NCBI RefSeq assembly: GCF_020991125.1 | Contig: NZ_CP087715.1 | Location: forward strand, 1,453,501-1,517,500 | Length of the DNA: 64,000 nt | Source of the DNA: Microbulbifer celer | GTDB taxonomy: Bacteria > Pseudomonadota > Gammaproteobacteria > Pseudomonadales > Cellvibrionaceae | Direction: 5' to 3' | In this document: positions 42,090 to 51,688 of the stretch, one piece after another | How the letters are laid out: each line of letters begins with the position of its first letter | Position numbering within the stretch: position 1 is the first letter of the stretch | The notes under the pieces: model-generated | The model's input: the letters and a program-made list of their open reading frames with translations, nothing else | Databases searched by the model: none | Told to the model about the DNA's origin: nothing | Program-made: the position numbers and the translations under genes

Positions 42090-43937
42090 ATGCGAATTAT
42101 TTCCACGCTTTTTCTTGCATTCACACTGTGCTGCACCACGGGACTGTCGGCCGCCAACGCGGCGGAGTCGGTCCATTCAGAATTGGAAGGGCAGGTATCT
42201 TCGATCATCGATCGCATGTCCCGGGAGCTCACCCCCGAACAACGAATCGCACTGACCCCGGAATCTACCGCAGATTTCTTTACCACTGCCGAGCGCGAGT
42301 ATCTCGCCACGGCGTTCAGCCACTTTCGTGTGGATCGGCCGGCCAAACTCTATGTGGCCTTTGATGCGACCTATGGCGAGACACCATTCTGGCTGCGGGA
42401 CCTGGGTTTCGAGCGCCGCAAGACACTGGATTTTATCGTGGACGAAGCTGACCCGTACCACGTGTGGTCAAAAGCGGTGGCGGCCGGAGAGGTTAAACTG
42501 GGCGTGCCCAGCCTTTCCGGGGAGATGAAGCCCTATCTCGTGTTTGCGGCACCCGCAGAGGGGAAGAAGCCGGTTGAGATTTCTCCGCTGGTAGCGGGAA
42601 CTGACGTACAGATCGCCGAGATCGGCGGCGAGCCGTTTATCGATGACAACGACTACTTCAATACCTTGCCAGACGCACTATCCGGCCTGCCGGTGCTGCG
42701 TTCCTACGAAAGCTGGGAACTGGTATCCCGCTTTGTCGGCTACTTCCGCGAAACCGACTACCCCTCATCATCGCGTGCAGATCATTTCCAGCTCACCTGG
42801 CAGAAAGATCCTGCGACCTCCACAACAGTTCAGTGGCGCACAGACGATAGCGTGGATCAGAGCCTGCTGTGGGTAGCGCCCAAAGACAGTTTCGTGGCGC
42901 TGGGCAGCGATGCCGTTACCCGCAAAAAGGCTACTTTTACCGAGTTGCACAGCCGTCAGGTGGTGAATGATCCGGTTGTACGCTTGCATCGGGTCGCATT
43001 GGACGGGCTGCAGCCGGCAACGGACTACCTGTACGCGGTCAGCACCGATAATGGTAAAAGCTGGACGGCGCCGCGTGAGTTTCATACCGCGGACGCTACT
43101 GCCAGCGAACCGTATTCTTTCGTTTATCTGGGCGACCCTCAGAATGGCCTCGACCGCTGGGGGCAGTTGATCCGCCAGGCAGATTTTGAATTTCCGCATG
43201 CCCGTTTCTACATGATTGCCGGCGACCTGATTGACCACGGTCAGGAACAGGATAACTGGGACCAATTCTTCCACGAGGGCAGTTCGGTGTTTGACCGCAC
43301 CATGTTGGTACCGGCGCTGGGTAACCACGACAGCCACGGCGGCCATCCGACCCTGTACCTGAAGCAGTTTGCGCTGCCGGACAACGGCTCGGAAAATCTG
43401 GACCCGGGCCGGACTTATCATGTGACCTATCAGGATCTGCTGGTGGTGGTGATGGATTCCAACTACCACCTGGTGGAGCCGGAGCTGCAGGCGGATTGGC
43501 TGGACCGCGTGCTGGGGGAGAGTGACGCCCGCTGGAAAGTGGTGATCTACCACCATCCGTTTTACGCCTCGCGTGAAGGTCGTGACAACAAGTCCATCCG
43601 CGATACCTGGGGTCCGATTTTTGACAAGCACAATGTCGATATCGCTTTCCAGGGCCACGACCACGCCTATATGCGCACGGTGCCCATGCGCGGTAACGAG
43701 CCGGCTGCAGAGGGAGAGCAGGGGACGGTCTATCTGGTGGCGGTATCCGGTACCAAGATGTACGAGCAGGAACTGCCGGACTTTGCCGCCTTTGGTGCCG
43801 TCAACACCCGCACTTATCAGGTCATCGATGTAGATCCGAAAACGGCTTCACTGAAATACCGCGCAATTGATGGCAAAGGGGATGTGATTGACGAATTTTC
43901 CCTGTCAAAAGGGTTGGGAGAGCAGGTCCGTCGCTGA
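42090..43937 (+). CDS. exported metallophosphoesterase with fibronectin-like N-domain (purple acid phosphatase type)
   Basis: A 615-residue protein with a signal peptide ending near SAANAAES. Residues about 200-350 form a PAP-type fibronectin-like domain (YPSSSRADHFQLTWQKD, then DYLYAVSTDNGKSW). The catalytic domain then has the full metallophosphoesterase set: YLGDPQNG, IAGDLIDHG, LGNHDSHGG, YHHPF and FQGHDHAYMR. The first motif has no Tyr ligand spaced as in plant PAPs, so a PhoD/bacterial PAP-like nucleotidase or phosphodiesterase is possible. A Pho-box-like site lies upstream. It acts in the periplasm or outside the cell. Confidence 0.88.
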   Translation: MRIISTLFLAFTLCCTTGLSAANAAESVHSELEGQVSSIIDRMSRELTPEQRIALTPESTADFFTTAEREYLATAFSHFRVDRPAKLYVAFDATYGETPFWLRDLGFERRKTLDFIVDEADPYHVWSKAVAAGEVKLGVPSLSGEMKPYLVFAAPAEGKKPVEISPLVAGTDVQIAEIGGEPFIDDNDYFNTLPDALSGLPVLRSYESWELVSRFVGYFRETDYPSSSRADHFQLTWQKDPATSTTVQWRTDDSVDQSLLWVAPKDSFVALGSDAVTRKKATFTELHSRQVVNDPVVRLHRVALDGLQPATDYLYAVSTDNGKSWTAPREFHTADATASEPYSFVYLGDPQNGLDRWGQLIRQADFEFPHARFYMIAGDLIDHGQEQDNWDQFFHEGSSVFDRTMLVPALGNHDSHGGHPTLYLKQFALPDNGSENLDPGRTYHVTYQDLLVVVMDSNYHLVEPELQADWLDRVLGESDARWKVVIYHHPFYASREGRDNKSIRDTWGPIFDKHNVDIAFQGHDHAYMRTVPMRGNEPAAEGEQGTVYLVAVSGTKMYEQELPDFAAFGAVNTRTYQVIDVDPKTASLKYRAIDGKGDVIDEFSLSKGLGEQVRR

Positions 43938-43957
43938 GCAATTAGTAACTTAGTGGC

Positions 43958-44072
43958 GGCGGCGCTACCGGGTACGCGCTTGCGCGACACGCCGTAAACC
44001 CATCCATGGGGGCTCGGCTGCGGCCGTCCTGGCCGCAGACGGTCGCGCAAGCGCGTACCCGGTATCGCCGCC
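43958..44072. repeat. long nested inverted repeat (31-bp arms)
   Basis: The left arm 43958-43988 and right arm 44042-44072 are complementary over 31 bases with a single mismatch (core TACCGGGTACGCGCTTGCG). The 53-base loop has its own perfect 8-bp stem, CTGCGGCC (44018-44025) and GGCCGCAG (44031-44038), and a CCCATCCATGGG palindrome near 44000. No gene overlaps it. It looks like a dispersed intergenic palindromic element (REP/MITE-like). Confidence 0.75.
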
Positions 44073-44136
44073 TTAGCCCGCGGCTTCGGTCAAATAAAAA
44101 CCGCTAGCGTCACTGCCACCTGTAAGTTCAAGTAAT

Positions 44137-44166
44137 AAAAGCCCGGGAAAGTCCCGGGGTTTTTTG
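44137..44166. terminator. bidirectional intrinsic terminator (phosphatase / putA)
   Basis: AAAAGCCCGGGA (44137-44148), AAG loop, TCCCGGGGTTTT (44152-44163) forms an 11-of-12 stem ending in a T-run to 44165. The mirrored A-run gives the same on the other strand. putA (leftward) ends at 44184, so it mainly serves putA; it can also stop rightward transcripts. Confidence 0.85.
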
Positions 44167-44183
44167 TCTGTGGAAAGTGGCGA

Positions 44184-47100
44184 TTATTGACCAAGAGAGA
44201 ACAGCTCGGTATTGCCCCCGGTCGCCACGGTATTGATGGTCTTGGTTTTCTCGTTGGCAAAGCGGAACAGGTAGTGTGGACCACCGGCTTTAGGGCCGGT
44301 GCCGGACAGGCCCATGCCGCCGAACGGGTTCACACCCACAACCGCGCCCACCATGTCCCGGTTCACATAACAGTTACCGGCATCTACGCGCTTGAAGATC
44401 GCACCCGCACGGCCTTCGATGCGGGAGTGCAGGCCGAAGGTCAGGCCGTAACCCGTCGCATTGATACGGCGGATCACATCTTCCAGCTCTTCCGCTTTAA
44501 AGCGCACTACATGCAGGAACGGGCCGAATACTTCGCGCTTGAGTACATTGAAATCTTCGATCTCAACCACCTGCGGCCCGAAGAATGTACCCGTGGACGG
44601 CATCTTGTCTTCCGCAAAAGCAAACAGCGGTTTGGCTTCCTGCTGCATGCGCTCGCGGTGTTTCTGCAGCAGGCCCAGCGCTTTCTCGTCGATCACCGGA
44701 CCGATATCGGTATCCAGTTTTGACGGATCGCCCAGGCTCAATTCGTCGCAGGCGCCTTTCAGCATGTTCAGCAGGTTGTCTGCAATCACATCCTGCACAC
44801 ACAGAATACGCAGCGCGGAGCAGCGTTGACCGGCGCTCAGGAATGCGGACTGGATGACATCGTCCACTACCTGTTCCGGCAGCGCCGTGGAGTCCACGAT
44901 CATCACATTCTGGCCGCCGGTCTCGGCGATAAACGGCACGATGGGGCCGTCTTTGGCCGCCAGCTGCATATTGATGTGCTTGGCGGTTTCGGTGGAGCCG
45001 GTAAAGGCGACGCCGGCCACACGCGGATCGTCCAGCAGCGGCTTGCCGATGGCGGCACCGGTGCCGGTGATCAGGTGCAGGATTTTCTGGGGTACGCCGG
45101 CCTCGTGCATCAGCTGTACTGCGCGGTGGGCGATACACGCGGTCTGTTCTGCCGGTTTCGCCAGCACGCCATTACCCGCCGCCAGCGCGGCCACCACCTG
45201 GCCGGTGAAAATAGCCAGGGGGAAGTTCCACGGGCTGATACATACGAAGACACCGCGGCCACTGAGGCTCAGTTCATTGCTTTCGCCGGTGGGGCCAGGG
45301 AGTTCGGTGGGCTCACTGAAATGCTTGCGCGCGCCATTGGCGTAGTAGCGGCAGAAGTCTACCGCTTCACGTACCTCGGAGATGCCGTCGTTGAGGGTGC
45401 GTCCCGCTTCGCGGCAGATGATGGCTACCAGCTCGTCCAGGTGAGCCTCGTACAGATCGGCTACTTTATCCAGGATCTTTGCGCGGGCGTCGCCGCCAAG
45501 GCGGTTCCAGGCGCGCTGGTTTTCTGCCGCGGAGGTAAACGCCTTGTCAATCTGAGCGGCATCGGTGTCGGCAGTATGGCCGATGGTTTCTCCGGTGGCC
45601 GGATTGACTACCGGCTGGTCGGCCTGTCCGGCAACGCCATCGATGATAGGGCTGCCGCTCCAGGTTTTACCGGCGGAATTGGCTACTGCATCCTTCAGCG
45701 GGGCAACGCCAATGGGATCGGTGAGCTCAATGCCATGAGAATTTTTGCGTGGCAATGCTTCGCGGCCGATGTAGATGTCCGCTGGTACCGGAATTTCCGG
45801 ATGGCGATAGGGATTGCAGGATTCGCTCTGTTTGAGCGTATCCTGCACCAGTTCTCTGACCGGGGTCTTCTCGTCCATAAAGCGGTTGACGAAAGAGCTG
45901 TTGGCGCCGTTTTCTAACAGGCGACGCACCAGGTAGGGCAGTAGGTCTTTGTGCGCACCGACCGGAGCATAAACCCGCACCGGCACGCGCTTGCCGTGTA
46001 CCGCTTCAATCTGGTCATACAGCAGGTGGCCCATGCCGTGCAGGCGCTGGAATTCAAAGCCGTCAGAATCCGCGGCCAGCTCCAGAATCAGGCCCACGGT
46101 GTAGGCGTTGTGGGTGGCGAATTGCGGGTAGATCGCATCGCGGGCGTCCAGCAGCTTTTTCGCACACACCTGATAAGACAGGTCCGTGTGGCATTTGCGG
46201 GTGTACACCGGGTAATCGGTAAGCCCCATCTGCTGGGCGTGTTTGATTTCGGTATCCCAGTATGCACCTTTTACCAGCCGTACCATCAACTTGCGGCCGG
46301 TGTCGCGACCCAGTGCAATCAGCCAGTCTGCCACGTGCGGGGAGCGCTTCTGGTAGGCCTGCAGTACAAATCCGAGCCCTTGCCAGTTTTTCAGCTCCGG
46401 ATCCCGGGCCAGCGCTTCAAAAATATCCAGGGAGATATCCAGGCGGTCTGCTTCTTCCGCATCGATATTGAGGCCCATATCGTACTTGGCGGCGGCCGCG
46501 CACAGGGTTTTGACTCGGGGCAGCAGTTCATTCATGACCCGGTCGCGCTGCAGTTCGCTGTAGCGGGGGTGCAGCGCGGAGAGTTTGATGGAGATGCCGT
46601 TGGCTTCCACCACATCCCGCTTGTCGTTGTCGGCGCCGATGGCTTCAATGGCCATCATGTAGGCGTCGAAATAGCGCTGGGCATCCGCCATGGTGCGGGC
46701 GCCTTCGCCGAGCATATCGAAGGAGAAGCGGGTGCCCGGGACATTTTCCGCCGGGCCGCGCTTCAGAGCCTCTTTAATAGTGCGCCCGAGTACGTACTGG
46801 CCGCCCATGATCTTCATCGCCTGCATCATGGAGGTCCGCACCATGGGTTCGCCCATGCGGCTGACCATACGCTTGATCAGGGTCGAGGGCTTCTCGGTGA
46901 TATCCGGATCCAGCTCGACAATATTGCCGGTCAACATCAACCCCCAGGTGGAGGCATTGACAAACAGGGAGTCTGACTGGCCTCGGTGGCTGGCCCAGTT
47001 GCCGGAATGCACTTTCTCGGCGATCAGTTTGTCCGCCGTGTCCGCGTCGGGCACCCGCAACAGGGACTCCGCCAGACACATCAGCGCCACGCCTTCTTTA

Positions 47101-47342
47101 TTGGAAAGACCGAATTGCTGGAGGAAGGCATCTAACGTGCCGCGCTTGCTGCGCTGCTCGCGGGATTTGACCACCAGTTCACTGGCTGTATTCAGGATCT
47201 TCTCCCGCAGCGCCTCCCCGGGGCGGGGGGCGGCCAGCAGTTCGCTGACGCATTGGTTTTCGTCGGCGTGCAGATATTCTCGGGCCTTCTGGCGGGCGTT
47301 GTGCAACTCTTCGGTCAATTGGCCGGCGAACTGTTTAGGCAT
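44184..47342 (-). CDS. putA: bifunctional proline dehydrogenase / glutamate-semialdehyde dehydrogenase PutA
   Basis: A 1052-residue enzyme that oxidises proline to glutamate in two steps. The ATG at 47342 (MPKQFAGQLTEEL) follows GGGAG; the 18 extra codons to 47396 are unlikely. The PRODH barrel lies at about 80-470 (GISIKLSALHPRY, MVRLVKGAYWDTEIK). The aldehyde dehydrogenase part at about 540-1030 has the catalytic FIAETGGQN Glu and SAGQRCSALR Cys (about residue 841). It lacks the ~50-residue N-terminal RHH repressor domain of E. coli PutA (1320 residues), so it is bifunctional, not autoregulating. A divergent Lrp-type gene is the probable regulator. Confidence 0.94.
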   Translation of the reverse strand: MPKQFAGQLTEELHNARQKAREYLHADENQCVSELLAAPRPGEALREKILNTASELVVKSREQRSKRGTLDAFLQQFGLSNKEGVALMCLAESLLRVPDADTADKLIAEKVHSGNWASHRGQSDSLFVNASTWGLMLTGNIVELDPDITEKPSTLIKRMVSRMGEPMVRTSMMQAMKIMGGQYVLGRTIKEALKRGPAENVPGTRFSFDMLGEGARTMADAQRYFDAYMMAIEAIGADNDKRDVVEANGISIKLSALHPRYSELQRDRVMNELLPRVKTLCAAAAKYDMGLNIDAEEADRLDISLDIFEALARDPELKNWQGLGFVLQAYQKRSPHVADWLIALGRDTGRKLMVRLVKGAYWDTEIKHAQQMGLTDYPVYTRKCHTDLSYQVCAKKLLDARDAIYPQFATHNAYTVGLILELAADSDGFEFQRLHGMGHLLYDQIEAVHGKRVPVRVYAPVGAHKDLLPYLVRRLLENGANSSFVNRFMDEKTPVRELVQDTLKQSESCNPYRHPEIPVPADIYIGREALPRKNSHGIELTDPIGVAPLKDAVANSAGKTWSGSPIIDGVAGQADQPVVNPATGETIGHTADTDAAQIDKAFTSAAENQRAWNRLGGDARAKILDKVADLYEAHLDELVAIICREAGRTLNDGISEVREAVDFCRYYANGARKHFSEPTELPGPTGESNELSLSGRGVFVCISPWNFPLAIFTGQVVAALAAGNGVLAKPAEQTACIAHRAVQLMHEAGVPQKILHLITGTGAAIGKPLLDDPRVAGVAFTGSTETAKHINMQLAAKDGPIVPFIAETGGQNVMIVDSTALPEQVVDDVIQSAFLSAGQRCSALRILCVQDVIADNLLNMLKGACDELSLGDPSKLDTDIGPVIDEKALGLLQKHRERMQQEAKPLFAFAEDKMPSTGTFFGPQVVEIEDFNVLKREVFGPFLHVVRFKAEELEDVIRRINATGYGLTFGLHSRIEGRAGAIFKRVDAGNCYVNRDMVGAVVGVNPFGGMGLSGTGPKAGGPHYLFRFANEKTKTINTVATGGNTELFSLGQ

Positions 47343-47481
47343 GTGTACTCCCAGACTGAAATAAGGTGCAGGATAAAAAACCGGATTATGTGGCAAATGT
47401 CCCAGAATTAATCGCCATTTTGGATGCCAGTGTGGTTAAATATAGGGCTTATCGGGTTAATCACCAGTAGGGTATTTTGTT

Positions 47482-47985
47482 ATGTCTCGGAAATTGGAAG
47501 ATCTGGACCGTATTGACCGCCAGATTCTGCGGATTCTGCAGCGCGCTGGCCGCCTGCCCAATGTAGAGCTGGCCCGTCGGGTCAACCTCAGTCCAACTCC
47601 CTGTCTTGAACGGGTCAAGCGCCTTGAACGCGAAGGCTTTATCCGTGATTACGTAGCGCTTCTGGATCCGCTCAAGGTACACGCGGGTCTGGTGGTCTAT
47701 ATCCAGGTATCCCTGTCGGATACCGCGACAGAGGCACTGGAAGCGTTCAATCAGCATGTTTCCAGCCTGGAAGAAGTTCAGGAATGCCATATGGTTGCAG
47801 GCGGTTTCGATTACCTGGTGAAAATTCGTATCAAGGATATGCTCGGTTATCGTCAATTCCTCGGCGAGAAGCTCGCGTCGGTACCCGGCGTGCGGGAAAC
47901 CCATACCTATGTGGTCATACAGGAAGTGAAAACCGACACTTCCGTGGCGGTTCCGGATCCGGAGCCCAAAACCACCAAGCGTTGA
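47482..47985 (+). CDS. Lrp/AsnC family regulator, PutR-like
   Basis: A 167-residue Lrp-family protein with HTH (NVELARRVNLSPTPCLERVKRLEREGFI, about residues 24-51) and a C-terminal RAM domain (about 70-150). It is divergent from putA (139 bases apart). In alphaproteobacteria and others a PutR Lrp-type protein activates putA with proline as ligand, and the same role is likely here. The tail (TSVAVPDPEPKTTKR) is charged. Confidence 0.88.
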   Translation: MSRKLEDLDRIDRQILRILQRAGRLPNVELARRVNLSPTPCLERVKRLEREGFIRDYVALLDPLKVHAGLVVYIQVSLSDTATEALEAFNQHVSSLEEVQECHMVAGGFDYLVKIRIKDMLGYRQFLGEKLASVPGVRETHTYVVIQEVKTDTSVAVPDPEPKTTKR

Positions 47986-48054
47986 ATACGACGTGCTGTT
48001 TACCCTGTCCCGCCATAGCGCCGGTGTATTGTCTGTGTTGCGAGGTAGAAGGTA

Positions 48055-48999
48055 ATGGCGCAGGTGGAATCCGCGCGCGCCGCTAATCCGGTCAATCGCC
48101 GCGCCACCATTCTTGCGTTGGCGGCTGTACTCTGCTGGTCTACTGTGGCCAGTGCGTTCAAGCTGTCTCTGCAGTATCTGACGCCGTTGCAGCTGGTCAG
48201 TATTGCTTCGGCGGTATCGGCCCTGTTTATGCTGGGTGTCATCGCCTGGCAACGGCGTCTGGGTGAACTCACTAAAAGTTGGCAGAGCAGCCGCTGGTGG
48301 TTTATCGCACTCGGTTTCTGTAATCCTTTTCTCTATTACCTGGTCCTGTTCCACGCCTATGAACTGCTGCCCGCACAGCAGGCACAGCCTCTGAATTACA
48401 CCTGGGGTGTGGTACTGGCGCTGTTATCAGTCCCGTTGCTGAAGCAAAAACTGCGCAGTCGGGACCTGCTGGCCGGCCTGGTGTGTTACACCGGGGTACT
48501 GGTGATTGCGACCAAAGGCAATCTGCTGGCGCTACAGTTCGACCAACCCATGGGCGTTGCACTGGCCCTGCTGAGCACGTTGATCTGGTCTTGCTACTGG
48601 TTATTGAATACGCGTATCGGCGGCAACGCCGCGGTCAATCTGTTCCTGACCTTTTGCTGTGGCCTGCCGTGGCTGGCCGCGGCACTGTATTGGCAAAGCC
48701 TGAGCGGAGACGGCTGGCAGTGGCCGCCGATCCAGGGGTGGATTGGTGCCATCTACGTCGGCTTGTTTGAAATGGGGATCGCTTTCCTGCTGTGGCAGGC
48801 AGCAATGCTCACCTGTGAAAATACCGCTCGTATCAGTAACTTCATTTACCTGTCTCCACCGCTGTCGCTGCTGCTGATTGCACTGCTGGTGGGAGAACAG
48901 ATTCACATCGCCACCATAGCGGGGCTGGGCCTGATTCTGTTGGGTGTGGCTATCCAGCAGGGTGTATTGCGGCGATGGTTACCGGGGCGGGCAACCTGA
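48055..48999 (+). CDS. EamA/DMT family transporter
   Basis: A 314-residue ten-TM transporter with two EamA halves. The first starts RRATILALAAVLCWSTVASAFKLSL and the second LALLSTLIWSCYWLLNTRI. The internal similarity of the halves and the W-S-x(2)-A-x(2)-K and GLFEMGIAFLLWQAA motifs are typical of drug/metabolite exporters. The substrate is unknown. It starts 69 bases after the Lrp-type gene and could be in its regulon. Confidence 0.86.
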   Translation: MAQVESARAANPVNRRATILALAAVLCWSTVASAFKLSLQYLTPLQLVSIASAVSALFMLGVIAWQRRLGELTKSWQSSRWWFIALGFCNPFLYYLVLFHAYELLPAQQAQPLNYTWGVVLALLSVPLLKQKLRSRDLLAGLVCYTGVLVIATKGNLLALQFDQPMGVALALLSTLIWSCYWLLNTRIGGNAAVNLFLTFCCGLPWLAAALYWQSLSGDGWQWPPIQGWIGAIYVGLFEMGIAFLLWQAAMLTCENTARISNFIYLSPPLSLLLIALLVGEQIHIATIAGLGLILLGVAIQQGVLRRWLPGRAT

Positions 49000-49093
49000 A
49001 ACCGTCAGAGGCGACGCCATCCCGGTGGCTCAAACCTTTTTAAATCTGAACAATAAATTCAATAATTAATATGAACGAGAGAGTGAGCGAATC

Positions 49094-50251
49094 ATGAATT
49101 TTGAACTGAGCGAAGAGCAGCAGATGATTCAGGACGCCGCGCGTCAGTTTGCCGACAGCGAACTGAAGCCCGTGGCAGCAGAGCTCGATAAAACCGGTGA
49201 TCGTGCGCTGTTTCTGAGCAAACTGAAGCAGCTCGCCGAGCTGGGCTTTATGGGCATCAATATCGATCCCGAGTTCGGTGGCACCGGAGCAGGCACCATT
49301 GCCTTCAGTCTCGCGATTACCGAACTCGCACGGGGCTGCGCTTCTACCGCCACCACGACGTCGGTCACCAACATGGTTGCGGAAGTGATTCAGGCAAAAG
49401 GCACCGAGGCGCAGAAAGCCCGCTACCTGCCGAAGATCTGCAGTGGCGAATACGCCGCGGGTTCTTTCTGTCTGACAGAACCCAGCTCCGGCTCCGACGC
49501 TGCCGCCATGCGCACCCGCGCGAAAAAAGACGGCGATCACTACGTGTTGAACGGCAGTAAGCTGTTTATCAGTAGTGCCGAATTTGCCGGCATTTTTGTG
49601 GTATGGGCGGTAACTGACAATGAAGCGCCGAAAGGGAAGGGTATTTCCTGCTTTCTGATTGAAGCGGGTACCCCCGGGTTGGTGATCGGCAAAGCGGAAG
49701 AGAAAATGGGGCAGAAAGCCTCCGTGACCAATGAAGTTTCTTTCGAGGATTGCCGGATACCCGCAGCCAATATGCTGGGTGAAGAGAACCGGGGTTTCCG
49801 TATTGCCGCCGGTGAACTGGCTGGGGGACGCATCGGTATCGGCTCACTGGCACTGGGTATCGGCCTGGAAGCGCTGGATTGCGCCCGCGTCTACCTGCAG
49901 GAGCGCGAGCAGTTCGGAAAAGCGCTGGCCCAGTTCCAGGGGCTGCAGTGGCAACTCGCAGATAAATACACCGAGATGGAAGCAGCGCGCCTGTTGTTGA
50001 TGCAGGCCGCGTGGCAGAAAGACACCGGTCAGGCATTTGGCCCGGCGGCCTCGATGGCAAAACTGTACGCCGCGGAAAAGGCCAACGAAGCCTGCTACGT
50101 GGCGCTGCAGATGCACGGTGGAGTCGGGTATACGAGGGAATTCCCGCTGGAGCGGATGGCGCGCGATGTGCGTATCACTACCATCTACGAAGGCACCAGT
50201 GAGATCCAGCGCCTGATTATTGCGCGGCATCTGTTGGACGGTGTACGTTAA
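49094..50251 (+). CDS. acyl-CoA dehydrogenase
   Basis: A 385-residue FAD acyl-CoA dehydrogenase. It opens MNFELSEEQQMIQDAARQFAD. CLTEPSSGSDAAAMRTRA is the FAD/substrate region and the catalytic-base motif is IYEGTSEIQRLIIARHLL near the C-terminus. QMHGGVGYTREFPLERMARDVRI is the second ACAD signature. It oxidises an acyl-CoA at C2-C3 and passes electrons to ETF. Short or branched chain is likely, but cannot be told apart from sequence alone. It has no beta-oxidation gene beside it; AzlCD follows. Confidence 0.9.
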   Translation: MNFELSEEQQMIQDAARQFADSELKPVAAELDKTGDRALFLSKLKQLAELGFMGINIDPEFGGTGAGTIAFSLAITELARGCASTATTTSVTNMVAEVIQAKGTEAQKARYLPKICSGEYAAGSFCLTEPSSGSDAAAMRTRAKKDGDHYVLNGSKLFISSAEFAGIFVVWAVTDNEAPKGKGISCFLIEAGTPGLVIGKAEEKMGQKASVTNEVSFEDCRIPAANMLGEENRGFRIAAGELAGGRIGIGSLALGIGLEALDCARVYLQEREQFGKALAQFQGLQWQLADKYTEMEAARLLLMQAAWQKDTGQAFGPAASMAKLYAAEKANEACYVALQMHGGVGYTREFPLERMARDVRITTIYEGTSEIQRLIIARHLLDGVR

Positions 50252-50283
50252 GCCCTGACCACTAGGTTCTCGATTGATTACAG

Positions 50284-50323
50284 GCCTCAGCAGCTGGTAA
50301 CGGCTACTGGGGCTTTATATTTT
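50284..50323 (+). terminator. probable intrinsic terminator of the acyl-CoA dehydrogenase gene
   Basis: GCCTCAGCAGC (50284-50294) pairs with GCTACTGGGGC (50303-50313) with one mismatch and one G-U pair, followed by TTTATATTTT. It lies 33 bases past the stop. Confidence 0.5.
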
Positions 50324-50388
50324 AGAGGGTGGCTCGATTCGTCGCTCTGACGTAGAGGCGCAGAAAGGAATAATAGAAGGGGCGAATT

Positions 50389-51135
50389 TTGAGTTCAAAG
50401 ACTGCTGCAACTACAAATCGTCCGTGGTTGGTGGGCGTACGCGAGGCCATTCCGTTACTGGGTGGATATATCCCCGTGGCGATTTCCTTTGGTCTTATTG
50501 CGGTGCAATCCGGCTTCAGTGGCTGGGAGGCGGTGCTGATTTCTACGCTGGTGTACGCGGGTGCGTCCCAATTCCTGTTTGTGGCCATGGTCGCAGCCGG
50601 GGCGCCATTGTGGTTTGTGGTAGTGATGACCCTGCTGATCAATGCGCGCCATGTGGTGTACGGGCCGAATATTGCCCCCTGGCTGACAACGAGCCGCTGG
50701 TGGCCCTGGCTGATGCACGGACTCACCGATCAGATCTTTGCACTGTCTCATGTACGCCTGCCGCAGCTTCAGCCCCGTGATCGCATGGGCTGGTATATCG
50801 GGGTTTCCGTTGTGGCTTGGTTCAGCTGGATTGGCGGTACCGCTATTGGCGCGGTTGCCGGCAAGGAGTTGACCCAACGCTGGCCACTGCTTGGGGAAGT
50901 CATGCCGTTTGCGCTGCCGGCACTGTTTCTGGTGTTGCTGGCTCCGCGGTTTGCGAACCGCCTGTGGGCAATCACCCTCGGTGCTACGGTCATAATCGCT
51001 CTGCTGTTTGCAGTGAATGGGATGAAGAATGCCGCCATTCCCATTGCTGCGGTCTGCGGCGCACTGGTGTACTACGGGATAAGCGCTTTGGCCCGCGAAA
51101 AAACGAGGCGGGGAGGGGAGTCGCGGAATGGATAG
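50389..51135 (+). CDS. azlC: AzlC family branched-chain amino acid exporter subunit
   Basis: A 248-residue inner-membrane protein starting at TTG 50389, with AGAAGGGG 7 bases before. The AzlC signature is YIPVAISFGLIAVQSGFSGWEAVLISTLVYAGASQFLFVAM, read in pieces, and LINARHVVYGP. It pairs with a small AzlD protein to export branched-chain amino acids or analogues. The start of azlD overlaps its stop by 8 bases. Confidence 0.88.
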   Translation: MSSKTAATTNRPWLVGVREAIPLLGGYIPVAISFGLIAVQSGFSGWEAVLISTLVYAGASQFLFVAMVAAGAPLWFVVVMTLLINARHVVYGPNIAPWLTTSRWWPWLMHGLTDQIFALSHVRLPQLQPRDRMGWYIGVSVVAWFSWIGGTAIGAVAGKELTQRWPLLGEVMPFALPALFLVLLAPRFANRLWAITLGATVIIALLFAVNGMKNAAIPIAAVCGALVYYGISALAREKTRRGGESRNG

Positions 51136-51481
51136 CAAGCTCTGGATTGCCCTATTGGCAACGGCCATCGGAACCCTGTTGATGCGCGCGCTGCCGCTGT
51201 TGTGGATGCAGCGTCATCTGGTCCGCAAGCAGGCAAGCAATACGTTGGATGCCACGCCGACCTGGCTCACCGTGCTGGGGCCACTGATGATCGCCGCCAT
51301 GTTTGGCGTATCGCTGGTGCCGTCTACCGTCAGTACTGCCACCTGGGCGGCTACTGCCATTGGTGTGCTCAGTACCTATCTGGTGTGGAAGCGCACCAAT
51401 TCCTTGGGCTGGCCGGTGTTTGCCGGTGTGGCCGTGTATGGCGGCATCATGCTGTTGGTGAATGCCGTCGCGTGGCTTTGA
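51128..51481 (+). CDS. azlD: AzlD family exporter subunit
   Basis: A 117-residue protein with four hydrophobic segments. MRALPLLWM and LTVLGPLMIAAMFGVSLVP are typical AzlD. It overlaps azlC by 8 bases, so the pair should be translationally coupled and act as one exporter. Confidence 0.86.
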   Translation: MDSKLWIALLATAIGTLLMRALPLLWMQRHLVRKQASNTLDATPTWLTVLGPLMIAAMFGVSLVPSTVSTATWAATAIGVLSTYLVWKRTNSLGWPVFAGVAVYGGIMLLVNAVAWL

Positions 51482-51514
51482 TGGATTGAGGGTGTTTTGG
51501 CGATAGCGTAAATG

Positions 51515-51563
51515 CATCCGCGGTGTCAAAAAAATGGCGCCGCGATCTTTGGACGCGCGGATG
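51515..51563. repeat. 8-bp inverted repeat in the azlD-xdhC gap
   Basis: CATCCGCG (51515-51522) and CGCGGATG (51556-51563) are complementary with a 33-base loop. The 207-base gap has no other recognised feature. It may be part of a stem or an operator. Confidence 0.35.
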
Positions 51564-51688
51564 ATGTCAATCATTGAGTGGCGGTATGGCGCCGTTGTTT
51601 CATACTTACGATTCATATTCTGTGTACCTTGAATAAAGGGCGCAGACGTTATCTTGAAACAGAATAAATCGTCATACAGGCCACTGAG

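Noticed and set aside
44826..46976. Two long plus-strand frames (363 and 341 codons) inside putA
   Set aside because: They are the reverse of PutA coding sequence. They have no ribosome binding sites and no domains.
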